Source of the DNA: Triops longicaudatus
Taxonomy: Eukaryota > Arthropoda > Branchiopoda > Notostraca > Triopsidae
Reading direction: 5' to 3'
Length of the DNA: 64,000 nt
NCBI GenBank assembly: GCA_022885665.1
Contig: JAGQDJ010000124.1
Location: 1 to 64,000 of the forward strand
The position numbers and the translations under genes were made by a program. This document shows positions 61,010 to 64,000 of the stretch, in pieces. The notes under the pieces were generated by a model. It did no database searches, was not told where the DNA came from, and saw only the letters and a program-made list of their open reading frames with translations. Every line of letters begins with the position of its first letter. The first letter of the stretch is position 1.

Positions 61010-62490
61010 GATAACACGATGGCAAAACGAGTCGATTTTTCAGTAGAGTATGATATCCAAATGCGTCTACTAGCCTCAGTTTTACAATCCCCAGGCTTAA
61101 TGTTAGAAGCCGTCTATTCCTAACACATGAGTTAAAGCCTGGAGAGGTCGCTAGTGTTGTGCCTAGAGAGGTCGTCAGAGAATAAGTAAACAGGTAGTAA
61201 ATCGAAGTACAATTCCACGACAGCTGTGTCGAAGGCTGGTATCTGTTTGCTACATTAAATAAATAACATACATTTGCTCAGTTGCAACCCACAAGCCATG
61301 TTTTCCTTTAATCCACGTGATTTGTAGGGTAGGCGGCTTTTGGGCAAGCATTTTTGAATAAGCGTTATTGAGCTCTTGCCGAATGTATTCGAATATAAAA
61401 TATTTACAGAAGTTAAATCGTATTAAGCTACGTATTACTTACTATAAGGCTCACTGCGATGAGTGTATAAGTTTCTTGCAGCATTTTGTTTGAAAAATCT
61501 TGAGCCACGTCTTTGTGATATGCAACACAAGCATAAGTAGACGGCAAATGAGCACCTTACTGTATACAAAATTTGCCAACTTCACTCTATAATACTCTAA
61601 TTGAAACTTTCGGTAAATGTAGAGTCAGACTGTCTTACTATAAACACCCAAAAAAGTGTAGTATCAAGAGTTTCCTATTTTTAAGGCTTGGTTTCAAGAG
61701 ACACTGGAAACGCTAGAACTGAAGGACTTATGTTCAATAGCATGATCACCTTTTGTAAAAATTGTTATAAAAAATAATGAAATCCGGACGAACCGTTAAG
61801 GATTAAAGTGCTCGGAGTCAAACTCTAGTTGAAGAATTTCAAAACTATCAATGCAAAACGGATCTTCCGACTTTGAGGATCTTCTGAGATTTTCGAACAA
61901 TTGTACAATACTAATTATGCAAACCTCGCCCGAGGAGAATTTAATAGAGTAAGGTGCCCAATTGCCCTTACTTAAAATTGCGTTGCGTAAGCACTGAGAC
62001 ACGGTTAAAAATTTTTCAACCAACATGCTACAATGACCTTTATTACTCATGGCTTTATCATCGTACGTACTTTTTATCTTCAGTAACTACTTTATGTCAT
62101 AGGTTGCATACACTATGCTTGAATATATTCGGCGAGGTAAAAACAATAAATGCCTGCCCCAAAACCGCCTTCCCTACAAATCATGTGTATTAAAAAAGAA
62201 ATATGGCTTGTGGGTTGCAACTGAACAAATATATTGCATATTGTTTATTAAACGTGGCAAACACATAACAGCCTTCAAAACAGCAGTTTTGGAATTTTCA
62301 TTAAATCTACTTTCTGTCCACTTATTCTTGGACACACCGTACCAAATAAACGACCTTTGCGGCTCTAGCTCACGTGTTAGGAATAGACGCTATTGAGCCT
62401 ATCTTTGGTGGGCGTCATTAAGCCTGAGGCTTGTAAGACTGGAATTATCTAGTAATTGACAGAGACAGGTTTGCCACACATATTTCGGTG
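61010..62490. repeat. diverged long inverted repeat (~500-bp arms, ~440-bp spacer)
   Basis: Left arm ~61010-61520 and right arm ~61960-62490 are similar in opposite orientation. Matching blocks include GTCTATTCCTAACAC (61112 side; complement near 62375), AGTTGCAACCCACAAGCCAT (61280 side; complement near 62205, perfect) and ATGATTTGTAGGGAAGGCGG versus GTGATTTGTAGGGTAGGCGG. The arms are clearly diverged, with indels. No transposase or terminal duplication was seen. It could be a foldback transposon or a head-to-head duplication of an unrecognised sequence. Confidence 0.7.
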
Positions 62491-64000
62491 GAAACTATTC
62501 TTTAGACTAGGAAGAAACTGCTATAGTTTTAGGTGAACTGAAACGTCACTTGTAAATTACACGCGTTCGAAACTCCCCCTCTGCATCTAAGGCTCACGCC
62601 CCTAAACTTTGACCACACACAGCTTGTAAACGAATGAAAAAGAGACGACGCTTTCTAGAGCACAGTAGTTTCGTGACATCTATAGCATAACAAAAAAGTT
62701 CCACCTCGGATGACAGCTTCTGTTCCGAGATCAGGCGATTGATGTCTTTAGGCTAGTAGACGGCATTTCGGTACCTTACTCTATTAAAAATTTGAAGGCA
62801 AATTTTAATCTATAGATTCTTTATATAAAAAAACTCAATAGGGCTTTCAGAATATAATCATAATTTCCTGCACGTATCACTGAACTTTTAGGGGGAAATT
62901 ACTAACTAAGTTTGTGGCAAGTTAGTCATAAGAATTTAATCCATCACATTAAATTGACCTGTGACAATCATCGCACTTGAACCGTGAGGGTGGGTGTACC
63001 GTGGCATTTTATTCTAGGGAAAATTCCAAATTAGGGCTCACGGCTGTAGCGCAACTGAACTAGAGTTCAACACAAATCAGCATGGTGTCTTGACCACTCG
63101 TATCTTTATAGCCACGGTGAGGCTCTGGCCTAATTACAGTGAATTTGGCGCGTAAGTATTCGTGAACATCTAATTTTTTCCAAATAAGCTATTGACAGTA
63201 AAGTTTTTAAACTTCAGTTTATTCTCAAGAGTCTTAGGGTTTTCTATAATATTGATTAGTAAGTCAGGGCCGTAACCAAGATTTTGGTGGTGGTGGTGGG
63301 GGAGCGATATGCATTTTTTGGCATTTGGCGTTATCCCATCTTCCCCATTATAAAGTCAACATTGATGGTGGGGTTAACCCCCATTCCCCGCCTAATTACG
63401 GCCTTGCTTATAGTTTTGTGAATTATCTAATAATGTGGATCAATCGTCTTCCTACCGTACTGCACGACCTAGAATGGCTTATAAGACATGTAGGGACGCT
63501 GACACCTCTATGCGCAGGGCCGTGAACCTAATTTGGAATGTATCATCTATGTATGAATCTATACTATACATTTCTTCTCGGATAAGGGATAGAACTACTT
63601 TATTTTTTTTAAATAGGATGCTCAGAAAAAAGGCAAAAGATGGGACATAGCGGTAAGCCTATGGATTGGGTAACCGGTAAAACAATGTTACTGACAACCT
63701 GGTAATTACCATGTTTTGTTTTACGAACTACTAATTATGTTTTCGGGGCTTACTAACAGTGTAGCTAGGAATTGAACCGCGAGAGCCACCATGGCTAAAT
63801 TATAACTAGTAACCAATTAATTTCTTTTTTAGTTTATGCCACCTTATAAATTAAAAAGAATTCTTTTTGAATAGAATCTTTATCCAAATCTATTAAGCTT
63901 AAGTTCAAATCACCAATTTTTAATTAGAAAAAAATTCAACTATGTAATAGTCGATTGCAGAACGGGCGGGTTTGTTTTCAGATGACCGTAGTCCACCACG
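62491..64000. other. AT-rich spacer with MITE
   Basis: Apart from the MITE at 63.3 kb, no gene or RNA recognised. A GGTTCAATTCC-like B-box word on the minus strand near 63768 lacks the rest of a tRNA. Confidence 0.45.
63265..63406 (+). mobile_element. MITE family A, copy 4
   Basis: Starts CAGGGCCGTAACCAAGATTT and ends CCTAATTACGGCCTTG, the best-preserved inverted ends of the family. Inside are a TGG-repeat tract and the words CATCTTCCCCATTATAAAGT (also in copy 2 as TATCTTCCCCATTATGAAAT) and GGGGTTAACCCCC. Confidence 0.7.

Noticed and set aside
63755..63800. tRNA-like B-box on the minus strand
   Set aside because: No A-box, anticodon arm or acceptor-stem pairing could be found around it.
1..64000. 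CRISPR arrays, bacterial operons or phage genes
   Set aside because: None seen; gene structure is eukaryotic throughout.

Overview
This 64 kb window is nuclear DNA of an animal. It carries eight protein-coding genes split by spliceosomal introns (GT-AG, many only 53-60 nt), separated by AT-rich, transposon-littered spacers. No operons, CRISPR arrays or convincing tRNA/rRNA genes are visible. The gene set (single AP-1/2 beta-adaptin, neurofibromin, CaMKK, cyclin Y, BCKDK, Nuf2, a family AA15 lytic polysaccharide monooxygenase, an ApoD-like lipocalin) fits a protostome invertebrate, most plausibly an arthropod. The species cannot be named from the sequence alone.

Layout. 1-4.1 kb: spacer with a 28-bp-arm palindrome, a 725-bp non-autonomous hAT element with 8-bp target duplication, an orphan PAN/Apple-like ORF and a decayed pogo-type element. 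4.1-5.9 kb (-): Nuf2 kinetochore gene. 6.7-8.75 kb (+): dead LINE with a mutated reverse-transcriptase active site and a poly(A) tail. 11.0-12.6 kb (+): cyclin Y. 14.8-19.1 kb (+): branched-chain ketoacid dehydrogenase kinase, with two small transposons in its introns. 20.6-23.2 kb (-): CaM kinase kinase. 23.2-33.4 kb: about 10 kb without a recognisable gene, with MITEs and a CRE palindrome just upstream of NF1. 33.4-48.8 kb (+): a complete neurofibromin gene in about 48 coding exons. 49.2-50.5 kb (-): a single-exon four-finger C2H2 protein, divergent from 51.3-55.6 kb (+): beta-adaptin. 55.9-57.6 kb (-): AA15 LPMO with a transmembrane anchor, tail-to-tail with the adaptin gene. 58.6-59.2 kb (-): lipocalin. 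59.3-64 kb: spacer with a diverged ~1.4-kb inverted repeat and another MITE.

The genes are mostly independent housekeeping or signalling genes, and I see no gene cluster acting as one pathway. NF1 (Ras-GAP), CaMKK and cyclin Y are signalling regulators; BCKDK is mitochondrial; Nuf2 is mitotic; beta-adaptin is endocytic. The LPMO and lipocalin are neighbouring extracellular-type genes on the same strand. The most unusual protein is the LPMO: it has an intact predicted copper site (mature H1, H91, F184) but is tethered by a C-terminal membrane helix with a 66-residue predicted cytoplasmic tail. All gene structures were assembled by eye from splice signals, reading phase and remembered family sequences; no alignment was run.
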